Part shown: positions 57,513 to 64,000 of the stretch, piece after piece
Layout: the number at the start of each line of letters is the position of its first letter
Numbering within the stretch: position 1 is the first letter of the stretch
Source: CAZYLZ01 sp964648335
GTDB taxonomy: Bacteria > Patescibacteriota > Minisyncoccia > Phycocordibacterales > UBA2100
DNA length: 64,000 nt
Reading direction: 5' to 3'
NCBI GenBank assembly: GCA_964648335.1
Contig: CAZYLZ010000007.1
Location: 3,178 to 67,177 of the forward strand
Made by a program: the position numbers and the translations under genes
The notes under the pieces: generated by a model
Seen by the model: only the letters and a program-made list of their open reading frames with translations
Databases searched by the model: none
Told to the model about the DNA's origin: nothing

Positions 57513-58496
57513 ATGTCTCGCACCACCGTCGGTGTGCTTCGCGGAGGAAACTCGAGCGAATACGATCTCTCGTTAAAGACGGGAGCTTCTGTCATACGCG
57601 CGCTACCGCCACAACTCTACGATGTTCGCGATATTTTAGTAGATAAAAAGGGAGGGTGGCATGTCCGTGGTTTGCCGTCAGACCCTGTCAACGCCCTGCG
57701 GCAGCTCGACGTTGCTATCAACGCCATGCACGGCGGCATCGGCGAAGATGGAACCATCGGGCGCCTTTTCGAAACGGTGCACGTGCCGTATACCGGATCG
57801 CGACCACATGCGTCGGCTGCTGCGCTCAACAAGCCGATGACGCGTGCACTCCTAACGCAGGCGAAGGTCCGTATGCCGCAGGCAAGCATCTTTAAGGTAG
57901 ATGAAGATCGCGATACGGCCGACATGTCGCGCCAGGTACTCTCACAATTTGCGCCGCCCTATGTGGTAAAACCGGCAGCCGAGGGATCGTCGTTCGGTGT
58001 CCGCATCGCACCGACGGTCTACCAGCTGCCCGATCTTATCGCAGACGTGTTGGACGATTATGGCACTGCGATAGTCGAGCAGTACATACGCGGCACCGAA
58101 GCGACCGTCGGCGTCATCGAAGGCTTTCGTGGCGAGCGGCTCTATGCGCTGCCGCCCTCCGAAGTCCGCTTTGCGACAGTTCCCAATACGACGCGCACAA
58201 TTGCGGGATGGCATCATATCGACACATCACACCATGCGCCAATCGAGCATTTTTCGCAATCGCAGAAAGACTCGCTCATGCGTACTGCCAAAATCGCGCA
58301 CGACGTCCTGGGCCTCTCACACTACTCGCGTGCCGATTTTATCGTTACACCCAATGGACTGTATCTGCTCGAGGTAAATGCGCTCCCGGCACTGCACGAG
58401 GCGGCGCCGTTTGTTATAGCGCTCGACTCGGTCGGAGCATCGTTGCTGCATTTCTTAGAACACGCGATAGAACTGGCACTGCACCGAGGGCGATGA
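57513..58496 (+). CDS. ddl: D-alanine--D-alanine ligase
   Basis: The 327-residue ATP-grasp enzyme has LRGGNSSEYDLSLKTG at the start, NAMHGGIGEDGTIG, PYTGSRPHASAAALNKP, PPYVVKPAAEGSSFGV and a metal site in the C-terminal domain, LLEVNALPALHEAAP. It makes D-Ala-D-Ala for peptidoglycan. Variation from the usual EVNTLPG motif is small. TATACT (57501-57506) lies 6 bases before the ATG (leaderless). Its stop overlaps the next start. Confidence 0.93.
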   Translation: MSRTTVGVLRGGNSSEYDLSLKTGASVIRALPPQLYDVRDILVDKKGGWHVRGLPSDPVNALRQLDVAINAMHGGIGEDGTIGRLFETVHVPYTGSRPHASAAALNKPMTRALLTQAKVRMPQASIFKVDEDRDTADMSRQVLSQFAPPYVVKPAAEGSSFGVRIAPTVYQLPDLIADVLDDYGTAIVEQYIRGTEATVGVIEGFRGERLYALPPSEVRFATVPNTTRTIAGWHHIDTSHHAPIEHFSQSQKDSLMRTAKIAHDVLGLSHYSRADFIVTPNGLYLLEVNALPALHEAAPFVIALDSVGASLLHFLEHAIELALHRGR

Positions 58497-58819
58497 ACGA
58501 TCTTGCAAGCACACACTGCGTACCGTGCGAAGGCGGCGCGATGCCGATGCAGATATCCGAGGCCGAGGCGTATGTAGCCAAGGTTCCGGGTTGGACGCTC
58601 TCGCGCGATGCGCGGCTCATCAGTCGCGAATACATTTTCAAGAACTTCAAAGACGCGCTTGCGTTCGTAAACAAAGTGGGTGCCCTGGCCGAGTCCGAAG
58701 GTCATCATCCCGACATCTATCTGGGCTGGGGAAAGGTGGATATCGAGATCTGGACTCACAAGATAGCCGGACTCTCAAAAAGCGACTTCGTGCTCGCCGC
58801 AAAGATAGATTTATTATAA
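58493..58819 (+). CDS. Pterin-4-alpha-carbinolamine dehydratase-like protein
   Basis: The 108-residue protein has the PCD/DCoH core: RREYIFKNFKDALAFV-like helix (SREYIFKNFKDALAFVNKVG), AESEGHHPDIYLGWGKVDIE and WTHKIAGLSKSDFVLAAKID, with the His-His-Pro active site. It dehydrates 4a-hydroxy-tetrahydropterins in organisms with aromatic hydroxylases, but no such enzyme is visible here; bacterial homologues may act in other pathways. The start overlaps the ddl stop as ATGA. Confidence 0.92.
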   Translation: MNDLASTHCVPCEGGAMPMQISEAEAYVAKVPGWTLSRDARLISREYIFKNFKDALAFVNKVGALAESEGHHPDIYLGWGKVDIEIWTHKIAGLSKSDFVLAAKIDLL

Positions 58820-58821
58820 AA

Positions 58822-58862
58822 ACCCCGCGCATAAGTGCTGCTGACAGCCTTATGCGCGGGGT
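58822..58862. terminator. Bidirectional hairpin terminator
   Basis: ACCCCGCGCATAAG with its complement around a 13-base loop, between the PCD gene and the convergent glmM. Confidence 0.82.
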
Positions 58863-58867
58863 AGAGT

Positions 58868-60211
58868 TTAGTGGGCGACCGATCGGATGGACTTTTCGAT
58901 GCTCTCGGCAATCGCGCCGTTTTGCCGTGCGCAATCGCTTTCGACCATGATCCGAACCATCGACTCGGTCCCCGAGTTGCGTACCAAGACGCGGCCACGC
59001 TTGGCGAGTGTTTTCTCGGCCACCCTGATCGAATCCTTCACCTTCTTGTCGTCGATCGCGGTCTTGGGGATGCCGCGGACATTGACTAGAAGCTGTGGGA
59101 CCGGGGTGAACTTGTGGCAGACCTCGCTTGCTTTGCGTCCGTCCTTCTTGATGACGGCCAAAAGCTGCAATGCCGCGACAAGTCCGTCTCCGGTCGTCGA
59201 ATAATCGGAGCAGATGATGTGCCCTGATTGTTCGCCTCCTAAGTTGTATCCGAGCTCTCGCATTTTTTCGATGACGTAGCGATCGCCGACCTGCGAGCGG
59301 ACCATGGGTACCTTGAGCGTGTTCGTAAGATACCGCTCAAGACCCAGGTTCGACATCACGGTCGTCACGACGCCGCCGGTAAGACGTCCTCTCTCACAGA
59401 GAGAGGACGCGATCAAGGCGATGATTTGATCGCCATCGACGACCTGACCCTTCTCGTCGAGGATGATAACGCGGTCTGCGTCGCCATCGAGAGCGATACC
59501 GAGGTCTGCTTTTTCCATGAGAACGCGTGCAGCAGCGGTCTGCCAATGCATCGAACCCACGCCATCGTTGATGTTACGACCGTCAGGATTGACTCCAATC
59601 AAGCTCAGCGAAAAGCCAAGCTCCTTCAAGATGTCCGGAGCTACCTTGTAGGCGGCACCGTTGGCGCAATCGAGCACGACCTTGAGTCCTTCGAACGAGA
59701 CATCGCGCGGCAGCGTGTACTTGACCGATTCGATGTAGCGTCCCTGGACGTCTTTGATCCGCTCGACACGACCCATACGCGCGGTACCTTGTACCGGATT
59801 GTCGGATAAGACGAGGTGCTCGATCTGCGCTTCGACGGCATCAGAAAGCTTATAGCCGTCGGGGCCGAAGAGCTTGATGCCGTTGTCGCGCCATCCGTTA
59901 TGCGATGCCGATATCATGACGCCGACATCGCACCGCATCGATTTGGTGATAGCAGCGATCGCAGGCGTCGGAAGAGGGCCCGTCAGAAGGACATCCATTC
60001 CCTGGGCAACGAGCCCTGCGGTGATCCCCGTCTCGAGGGTATACCCCGATTCCCGTGGATCTTTGCCGATCAGCGCCATGTGACGATGGCCCGTGTTTTG
60101 GCTGGTAAACACCTGTCCTACTGCGCGGCCTACTTTGACGGCGAGTTCGGGAGTGAGTGTGGTACCGGCTTCGCCACGGATACCGTCCGTACCAAAGAGT
60201 TTTGCAGTCAT
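58868..60211 (-). CDS. glmM: Phosphoglucosamine mutase
   Basis: The 447-residue enzyme interconverts glucosamine-6- and -1-phosphate for UDP-GlcNAc synthesis. Visible: KLFGTDGIRGEAG at the N-terminus, phosphoserine Ser103 in MISASHNGW, the metal loop LDGDADRV, GGEQSGHIICSDYSTTGDG and the phosphate loop RNSGTESMVRIMVE. ATG 60209-60211 has GAGGAG 7 bases upstream. With murB and ddl it supports peptidoglycan synthesis. Confidence 0.96.
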   Translation of the reverse strand: MTAKLFGTDGIRGEAGTTLTPELAVKVGRAVGQVFTSQNTGHRHMALIGKDPRESGYTLETGITAGLVAQGMDVLLTGPLPTPAIAAITKSMRCDVGVMISASHNGWRDNGIKLFGPDGYKLSDAVEAQIEHLVLSDNPVQGTARMGRVERIKDVQGRYIESVKYTLPRDVSFEGLKVVLDCANGAAYKVAPDILKELGFSLSLIGVNPDGRNINDGVGSMHWQTAAARVLMEKADLGIALDGDADRVIILDEKGQVVDGDQIIALIASSLCERGRLTGGVVTTVMSNLGLERYLTNTLKVPMVRSQVGDRYVIEKMRELGYNLGGEQSGHIICSDYSTTGDGLVAALQLLAVIKKDGRKASEVCHKFTPVPQLLVNVRGIPKTAIDDKKVKDSIRVAEKTLAKRGRVLVRNSGTESMVRIMVESDCARQNGAIAESIEKSIRSVAH

Positions 60212-60300
60212 ATGAGTCTCCTCTAGTGGTTGTGTACCGACTGTCGGCAACAGTACCCGATTGACCGCAGATGTCAACGGTTTTATGTGTTTGTCAAAAA

Positions 60301-60324
60301 AGGCTGGCACTAGCGTGCCAGCCT
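60301..60324 (-). terminator. Intrinsic terminator
   Basis: GGCTGGCAC-GCTA-GTGCCAGCC followed by TTTTTTG on the minus strand, after the 83-residue gene. Confidence 0.85.
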
Positions 60325-60561
60325 TACCTCGAATGTTTCTATCTGTGGGTTGGTCAAGAACTCGGCAGCAAGTATGACACACTTGCTGCGTGCGATATCT
60401 TCACTCTCGCCATCGATTAGTATTGTAAATAGGCGTGCTATCGCAAATGCTCCTATGTCATTTCTTCGACTCACCATATTCTTGAGTATGGCTTCGCTCT
60501 CGGGGTCAAAGGCTCCCACCTTACGTCGCACCGTAATGGTAAGCAGGTAGCCTTGTTGCAC
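60310..60561 (-). CDS. Hypothetical small protein with GTG start
   Basis: The 83-residue product begins (V/M)QQGYLLTITVRRKVGAF and ends PQIETFEVRLAR, with two long strands flanking a helical centre (DIGAFAIARLFTILIDGE), a ferredoxin-like beta-alpha-beta outline. GTG 60559-60561 has GGAGG 6 bases upstream and TAGACT (60590-60595) as the -10; an upstream in-frame ATG at 60672 has no SD. The terminator overlaps its end. No family is recognised. Confidence 0.62.
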   Translation of the reverse strand: MQQGYLLTITVRRKVGAFDPESEAILKNMVSRRNDIGAFAIARLFTILIDGESEDIARSKCVILAAEFLTNPQIETFEVRLAR

Positions 60562-60710
60562 GGACGTCCTCCATGGTCGGCCTGAGTAGAGTCTACCAAC
60601 AAATCGTTGACGGACAAATTTAAATAATGACGTACTCCCTGGGCTATCGGTTGAGGTGTGCGTCATAATTTTTGTGGACACAAATAACAGCGCGCCGTCG
60701 CGATATAGAT

Positions 60711-60794
60711 ACCACTTTGTGGTCACGAATATTCTCCACCTCGTCAGGTGAAGAATTTCTCGACCCCGACTCGCGGTTTGGCTTGCTAGCCAAA
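60711..60794. repeat. Three consecutive short palindromes
   Basis: ACCACTTTGTGGT (60711-60723), CACCTCGTCAGGTG (60737-60750) and TTTGGCTTGCTAGCCAAA (60777-60794) lie in a gene-free stretch between the 83-residue gene and tRNA-Ala. They may form small hairpins in the tRNA transcript or be operators. Otherwise nothing is seen in 60596-60823. Confidence 0.5.
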
Positions 60795-60823
60795 CATCGC
60801 TGTGCCTTCCACAAACACACAAA

Positions 60824-60841
60824 ATCCCGCTCAAGCGGGAT
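60824..60841 (-). terminator. Terminator of tRNA-Ala
   Basis: ATCCCGC-TTGA-GCGGGAT followed by TTTGTGTGTTT on the minus strand, 14 bases after the tRNA. Confidence 0.75.
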
Positions 60842-60855
60842 GTTTGTGACGTTTG

Positions 60856-60928
60856 TGGACCCTGGGAGATTCGAACTCCCGACATCCACATTGCAAATGT
60901 GGCGCTCTACCAGCTGAGCTAAGGGCCC
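60856..60928 (-). tRNA. tRNA-Ala (anticodon TGC)
   Basis: Read on the minus strand, the cloverleaf is complete: a 7-bp acceptor stem GGGCCCT/AGGGTCC with one G-U pair, D-arm with AGCTGGTAGAGC, anticodon stem CCACA/TGTGG around loop TTTGCAA (anticodon TGC), and T-arm CGGGAGTTCGAATCTCCC-like with GTTCGAATC. The discriminator is A. The 3' CCA is not encoded and must be added. The anticodon reads GCN alanine codons. Confidence 0.97.
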
Positions 60929-61003
60929 GTACGGCTCGGATTATAGACCACTAATAGACATTGGGCAATACGGCACAAGGGTCACGGGGCGTATGAAAGC
61001 CCA

Positions 61004-61032
61004 TTGTAATACGCTTAAAAAAGTGTTATAAT
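61004..61032 (+). promoter_or_regulatory. Promoter of the phosphate transport pair
   Basis: TTGTAA (61004-61009) and perfect TATAAT (61027-61032) with a 17-base spacer. A 38-base leader with an AAGGA SD precedes the first gene. Confidence 0.75.
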
Positions 61033-61076
61033 CACGTCGGCTAAGAACTTTGAAACTCAACAAGAAGGAAAGCAGA

Positions 61077-61733
61077 ATGAAGCGAATAGTCCAACAGATC
61101 GCCACCTGGGCAAGTACGCCATCGCGTACCGTCGAGTGCACGACGCTCCTCATGGAGCTTGCCGACATCGGTAATCGCTGTGCAGGCGATCTCAGGAATA
61201 CACATGGTACGGACCTGGGCAAGATCATCGCCCACGAACATGCCGGCGACGATATCGAGAAGCGGGTCCGCGAAATCCTGCTGAACACGACGTTCATGCG
61301 CTTCAAGCGCAACGACATCAAGGACCTCGCGATGCGACTCGATGACTGTATCGACCGCATGCGCAAGGTGGCCGAGCACGTCCATGTGTACAAAATGTGC
61401 TTCCAGTCTGTTCGTGCCGAGGCGATTGCGCTGTTCGACCTAGTCGTTCTTATGTCTGTCGCGGTGAAGGAACTTGTCTCTGCGCTTCAACACAAGCCTC
61501 TCGACGGCATCGCTATCGGCAAGCTAGTAGAGCGTCTCGACAAGTACGAAACGAGGGCAGATGAGATACGGCGCGAACAGAAGCAGTTACTCGTGACTCA
61601 AGAATTCGCAGCGAAGATAAGCTCGATCGAATTCCGGGCATGGGCTGAGCTTTACGACAATCTGGAACGTGCGACCGACAGCATGAATCACGTCGGCGCT
61701 GCGATCCATTCACTCGCGCTATGGGAGGCCTGA
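61077..61733 (+). CDS. PhoU-like/DUF47 phosphate transport accessory protein
   Basis: The 218-residue protein is all helical, with EHAGDDIEKRVREILLNTTFMR and DLAMRLDDCIDRM, the DUF47 (YkaA-like) pattern of a single PhoU-type bundle, including the acidic E/DxxxD metal-binding residues. DUF47 proteins are usually encoded with, and modulate, Pit transporters, as here: the Pit gene starts 4 bases downstream. ATG 61077 has AAGGAAAG 6 bases upstream. Confidence 0.9.
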   Translation: MKRIVQQIATWASTPSRTVECTTLLMELADIGNRCAGDLRNTHGTDLGKIIAHEHAGDDIEKRVREILLNTTFMRFKRNDIKDLAMRLDDCIDRMRKVAEHVHVYKMCFQSVRAEAIALFDLVVLMSVAVKELVSALQHKPLDGIAIGKLVERLDKYETRADEIRREQKQLLVTQEFAAKISSIEFRAWAELYDNLERATDSMNHVGAAIHSLALWEA

Positions 61734-61737
61734 GCGC

Positions 61738-62763
61738 ATGGAGCTCCTTGCACTCGTCGGAATCGTCTCGGTACTTCTTTTAGTGTACTGGGCCGAGTCC
61801 ATCAACGGCCGGACCGATGCGCCTAACGGAGTCGCGATGGTCGTGTCGACCCACGTGATGTCGCCCATGGCAGCAATCGTCATGGCGGTGGCATTTAACA
61901 TCCTTGGCGCCATGATGGGTACCGAGGTTGCAAAGACCATCGCGAGCGGCATCGTCGTCGAATCTGCCGTATCGCTCTCGACTATCGCCGCGGTGATGAT
62001 TGCGGTTATCGTGTGGGGCAGCTACGCAGGTAAGAAGGGACTGCCCATAAGCAAGTCGCATACGCTCATCGCAGGCCTTGCCGGTGCGGGGATCGCGGCC
62101 GGCGGTTTCGATGCGTTGCTCCTCGGAGGATGGATCAAGGTGGCGATCGGTTTTGCATGTTCGTTCGTGTTGGTACCGATCGCGTTTGCGCTCGCTATCG
62201 CGACGGTACGCACGACACAAAACATGAAGCCGCGCAGGTCTAAGAGACTGTTCGACGTACTGCTCATAGTCTTCTCGGCGTTTATGTGCTTTACACACGG
62301 ACTCAACGACGGGCAGAAGTTCATGGGCATAGCACACTTGGCGCTTTCGTTGTACTACAAGGTTTCAGCTGCGCAAACGCCGATCGCCCCGTGGGTGATC
62401 GTCACGTGTGCGCTTGCCATGGGCCTGGGTACCGCAGGAGGCGGATGGAAGATCATCGCGACCTTGGGCAAAAACCTCAATCGCGAGCTCTCGTCGTGGC
62501 AGGGATTTGCGGCACAGGCTTCGGCCTCGACACTCATCTATGCCGCGTCGCGCTACGGCGTCCCGTTGTCGACGACACAGTCCATAACGGGTGCCATCGT
62601 TGGCGCAAGTGTCGCCGAGCGCTGGACGAATGTCCGCTTCGATGTCTTGGGTAAGGTGGTGGTCGGTTGGTTCTACACATTCCCGGTAGGAGTGATTGTG
62701 GGCTATCTGGCAGCGTCTCTTGCTATGATACTCGAACACTTCGTCGCGCGTGTTCTTGCGTAA
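61738..62763 (+). CDS. pit: PiT family inorganic phosphate transporter
   Basis: The 341-residue polytopic protein has both copies of the PiT signature: INGRTDAPNGVAMVV near the N-terminus and THGLNDGQKFMG in the middle, plus PISKSHTLIAGLAGAG and PLSTTQSITGAIVGAS. PiT proteins import phosphate with a cation. It forms an operon with the DUF47 protein. The first signature varies from the usual GANDVANA/GxNDxANxxGT. Confidence 0.92.
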   Translation: MELLALVGIVSVLLLVYWAESINGRTDAPNGVAMVVSTHVMSPMAAIVMAVAFNILGAMMGTEVAKTIASGIVVESAVSLSTIAAVMIAVIVWGSYAGKKGLPISKSHTLIAGLAGAGIAAGGFDALLLGGWIKVAIGFACSFVLVPIAFALAIATVRTTQNMKPRRSKRLFDVLLIVFSAFMCFTHGLNDGQKFMGIAHLALSLYYKVSAAQTPIAPWVIVTCALAMGLGTAGGGWKIIATLGKNLNRELSSWQGFAAQASASTLIYAASRYGVPLSTTQSITGAIVGASVAERWTNVRFDVLGKVVVGWFYTFPVGVIVGYLAASLAMILEHFVARVLA

Positions 62764-62772
62764 AACAGTATC

Positions 62773-62801
62773 GCCGCCGCAAACCTCGGGTTTGCGGCGG
62801 C
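62773..62801 (+). terminator. Hairpin terminator
   Basis: GCCGCCGCAAACC-TCG-GGTTTGCGGCGGC, a 13-bp perfect stem followed by a weak TT. Confidence 0.75.
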
Positions 62802-62832
62802 TTCATATACTTGCAAAAACAAAACGATGTGA

Positions 62833-62838
62833 TATAAT
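62833..62838 (+). promoter_or_regulatory. -10 element
   Basis: Perfect TATAAT 28 bases before ATG 62866, followed by an AAGGAGGG SD. Confidence 0.65.
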
Positions 62839-62865
62839 ACCAATAGTGACAATAAGGAGGGTTCA

Positions 62866-63342
62866 ATGACTGCAAAGCAGATCGAACACCACTGCAAACT
62901 GCTTCAATGCCAGCATGAAAAGCGATGGGACACCGTATTGGGTAGCGAAAAATCGCTGGAAGAGCGTCAGCGAGACTACGCTGCAACTGTTCAAGATTTT
63001 CTCGCGGCTCTGGATCTGCTCAAAGCCGCAGAAACAGAGTACAGCGAGTGCATGCGCGATGTCGGGAATTCGGAGTGCAAGTTCATCACTCCGGAACTCA
63101 CTGCAATCGCCCCTATCCGCATGGAAGTCTTCAACCTGGTACACCGGTTGTCGTATCGAATCTACGAGCACTACGAGGGACTTCAGCCCAAGCTCGCCGC
63201 GCCTGTTGCGGCGCTAGGGCTTGATCAGCGAGACGCGAAGCGACTTCTTGCCTTCGGCGAGGCCCAAAAGCATTGGGCGAAAATATTCCAGCTGTCAGAA
63301 CAGATCAAGTTCGAGAAGAGGGCGGTAATCGATCTCCTCTGA
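62866..63342 (+). CDS. Hypothetical helical protein
   Basis: The 158-residue soluble protein is predicted almost entirely helical (SLEERQRDYAATVQDFLAAL, HWAKIFQLSEQIKFEKRAV). Its N-terminus MTAKQIEHHCKLLQCQHEKR has two cysteines and three histidines. AAGGAGGG lies 6 bases before the ATG. It has its own promoter and terminator. No family is recognised. Confidence 0.7.
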   Translation: MTAKQIEHHCKLLQCQHEKRWDTVLGSEKSLEERQRDYAATVQDFLAALDLLKAAETEYSECMRDVGNSECKFITPELTAIAPIRMEVFNLVHRLSYRIYEHYEGLQPKLAAPVAALGLDQRDAKRLLAFGEAQKHWAKIFQLSEQIKFEKRAVIDLL

Positions 63343-63362
63343 GCGACATGATCAAGCACAAG

Positions 63363-63390
63363 AACCGGTCGCTATGGCGACCGGTTTTTA
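63363..63390 (+). terminator. Intrinsic terminator
   Basis: AACCGGTCGC-TATG-GCGACCGGTT followed by TTT. Confidence 0.85.
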
Positions 63391-63448
63391 CGTTCGCAAA
63401 TGTCCACGCGGTGTGGCATAGTACCGGCAGACAGAAAAGGAGGGCTAA

Positions 63449-63910
63449 ATGAAAACCGCATCATTCTACGAAGGTCCGTGGTACATGTTCTCGAACTTCT
63501 CAGCGTTTAGCGTTCGGTGGCGCGGTCATACATGGCCGACTGCCGAGCATGCCTATCAGGCAGCAAAGTTCACCGATGGTGGCATCGCGGCTCTTGTACG
63601 TAAAGCACCGTCTGCGCACGACGCAAAAAAGATTGCACAAGCGCACGCCGAGTCCGTACGTCCCGATTGGGAGATCGTTCGTGTAGCCATCATGGAAGAG
63701 ATCGTACGCGCCAAGGTCGATCAGCATCCCTATGTGGCAAAGAAGCTCATCCAGTCCGACGATCTCGAGATCATCGAAGATTCGCCGACCGACGGCTTCT
63801 GGGGCAGGGGTCCCGATTACAAAGGTCTCAATATGCTCGGAAAGATCTACATGAAGATTCGAGCCGAACAGCAAGACGCCTTTATTCAGGATGTCCTCGG
63901 TCACGCGTAA
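63449..63910 (+). CDS. NADAR/YbiA-family N-glycosidase
   Basis: The 153-residue protein has the NADAR hallmarks: FYEGPWYMFSNFSAFSVRWRG, TWPTAEHAYQAAKF and DGFWGRGPDYKGLNMLGK. Family members hydrolyse N-glycosidic bonds in riboflavin intermediates or ADP-ribosylated guanine, and some act in NAD/ADP-ribose-linked defence. AAGGAGGG lies 5 bases before the ATG. Its presence with the NrtR-like sensor at 32099 hints at ADP-ribose chemistry, but they are far apart. Confidence 0.92.
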   Translation: MKTASFYEGPWYMFSNFSAFSVRWRGHTWPTAEHAYQAAKFTDGGIAALVRKAPSAHDAKKIAQAHAESVRPDWEIVRVAIMEEIVRAKVDQHPYVAKKLIQSDDLEIIEDSPTDGFWGRGPDYKGLNMLGKIYMKIRAEQQDAFIQDVLGHA

Positions 63911-63923
63911 GTGACTGCGTTCT

Positions 63924-63950
63924 CGCCAGCTCTAGTAGCTGGCGATTTTT
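63924..63950 (+). terminator. Intrinsic terminator
   Basis: CGCCAGCT-CTAGT-AGCTGGCG followed by ATTTTT. The last 50 bases of the window contain nothing that I can assign. Confidence 0.85.
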
Positions 63951-64000
63951 AATAACCAGGAAACCCCGGGCACGTCGTCCGTCCCGAACGATATAAGGAC

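Noticed and set aside
60561..60891. N-terminal extension of the 83-residue protein
   Set aside because: The extension crosses the tRNA terminator region and tRNA end, has no SD, and contains the likely -10 of the shorter gene.
1..64000. CRISPR array, insertion sequence, prophage or integrase
   Set aside because: No regularly spaced repeats, transposase, integrase or phage structural motifs were seen; the only tandem repeats are in uvrC, the lysine-rich gene and the GTAC cluster.

Overview
The window looks like a chromosome segment of a Candidate Phyla Radiation bacterium (Patescibacteria, Parcubacteria-like). The evidence is indirect: many small hypothetical and membrane proteins, a UvrC without its C-terminal helix-hairpin-helix part, tightly packed genes closed by short bidirectional hairpin terminators, and about twenty genes whose -10 box lies only 6-9 bases before the start codon (leaderless transcripts). 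TGA is used as a stop. No rRNA, prophage, insertion sequence or CRISPR array was seen. One tRNA (Ala-TGC), one SAM riboswitch and one unassigned structured RNA candidate are present.

Layout. 1-5 kb: a partial gene, a small membrane protein, a cupin, a membrane-anchored cyclophilin, two paralogous membrane J-domain proteins, and a SAM synthetase gene (metK) that is frameshifted as given and preceded by an S-box riboswitch. 5.1-8.4 kb: a visibly AT-richer island with a MazG-like pyrophosphohydrolase, a 671-residue fusion of GIY-YIG nuclease, DUF2075 helicase and UmuD-like autoprotease, and a convergent membrane-anchored Mrr-type endonuclease. This is the best candidate for an undescribed, probably damage-triggered, defence system. 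8.4-23.5 kb: housekeeping and envelope genes, including a secreted metalloprotease, rhodanese, DUF4349 protein, pseudouridine synthase, secreted MsrB, APH-type kinase, an ABC transporter pair, a histone-H1-like protein, two repeat-rich secreted proteins, and queA and tgt for queuosine tRNA modification.

23.7-35.2 kb: a large accessory block. A consensus promoter with a structured leader drives six genes (coiled-coil protein, two unknowns, an AAA+ ATPase with an aberrant Walker B, two membrane proteins). An NrtR-like Nudix regulator follows, divergent from a J-domain/pseudokinase gene paired with a vWA protein. Their intergenic region holds five phased GTAC motifs. This block is a second candidate for a novel machine.

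35.3-45.8 kb: a divergent adenylosuccinate-synthetase-like protein, an extracytoplasmic redox pair (DipZ-like thioredoxin and CcdA), small membrane proteins, a minimal metalloprotease, HAD phosphatase, SIMPL protein, 2H phosphoesterase, tyrS and an FKBP. 45.8-57 kb: uvrB (preceded by an overlapping leader ORF that duplicates its own N-terminus), murB, an ncRNA candidate, uvrA, a phospholipid operon (CDP-alcohol transferase, cdsA, plsC), and uvrC carrying an in-frame triple 30-bp repeat. 57-64 kb: ddl overlapping a pterin dehydratase, glmM, tRNA-Ala, a PhoU-like/PiT phosphate pair, and a NADAR protein at the right end.

Genes with related roles are scattered rather than clustered: nucleotide excision repair (uvrA, uvrB, uvrC), peptidoglycan precursors (murB, ddl, glmM), SAM and queuosine (metK, queA, tgt), and extracellular folding and redox repair (cyclophilin, FKBP, MsrB, thioredoxin, CcdA).
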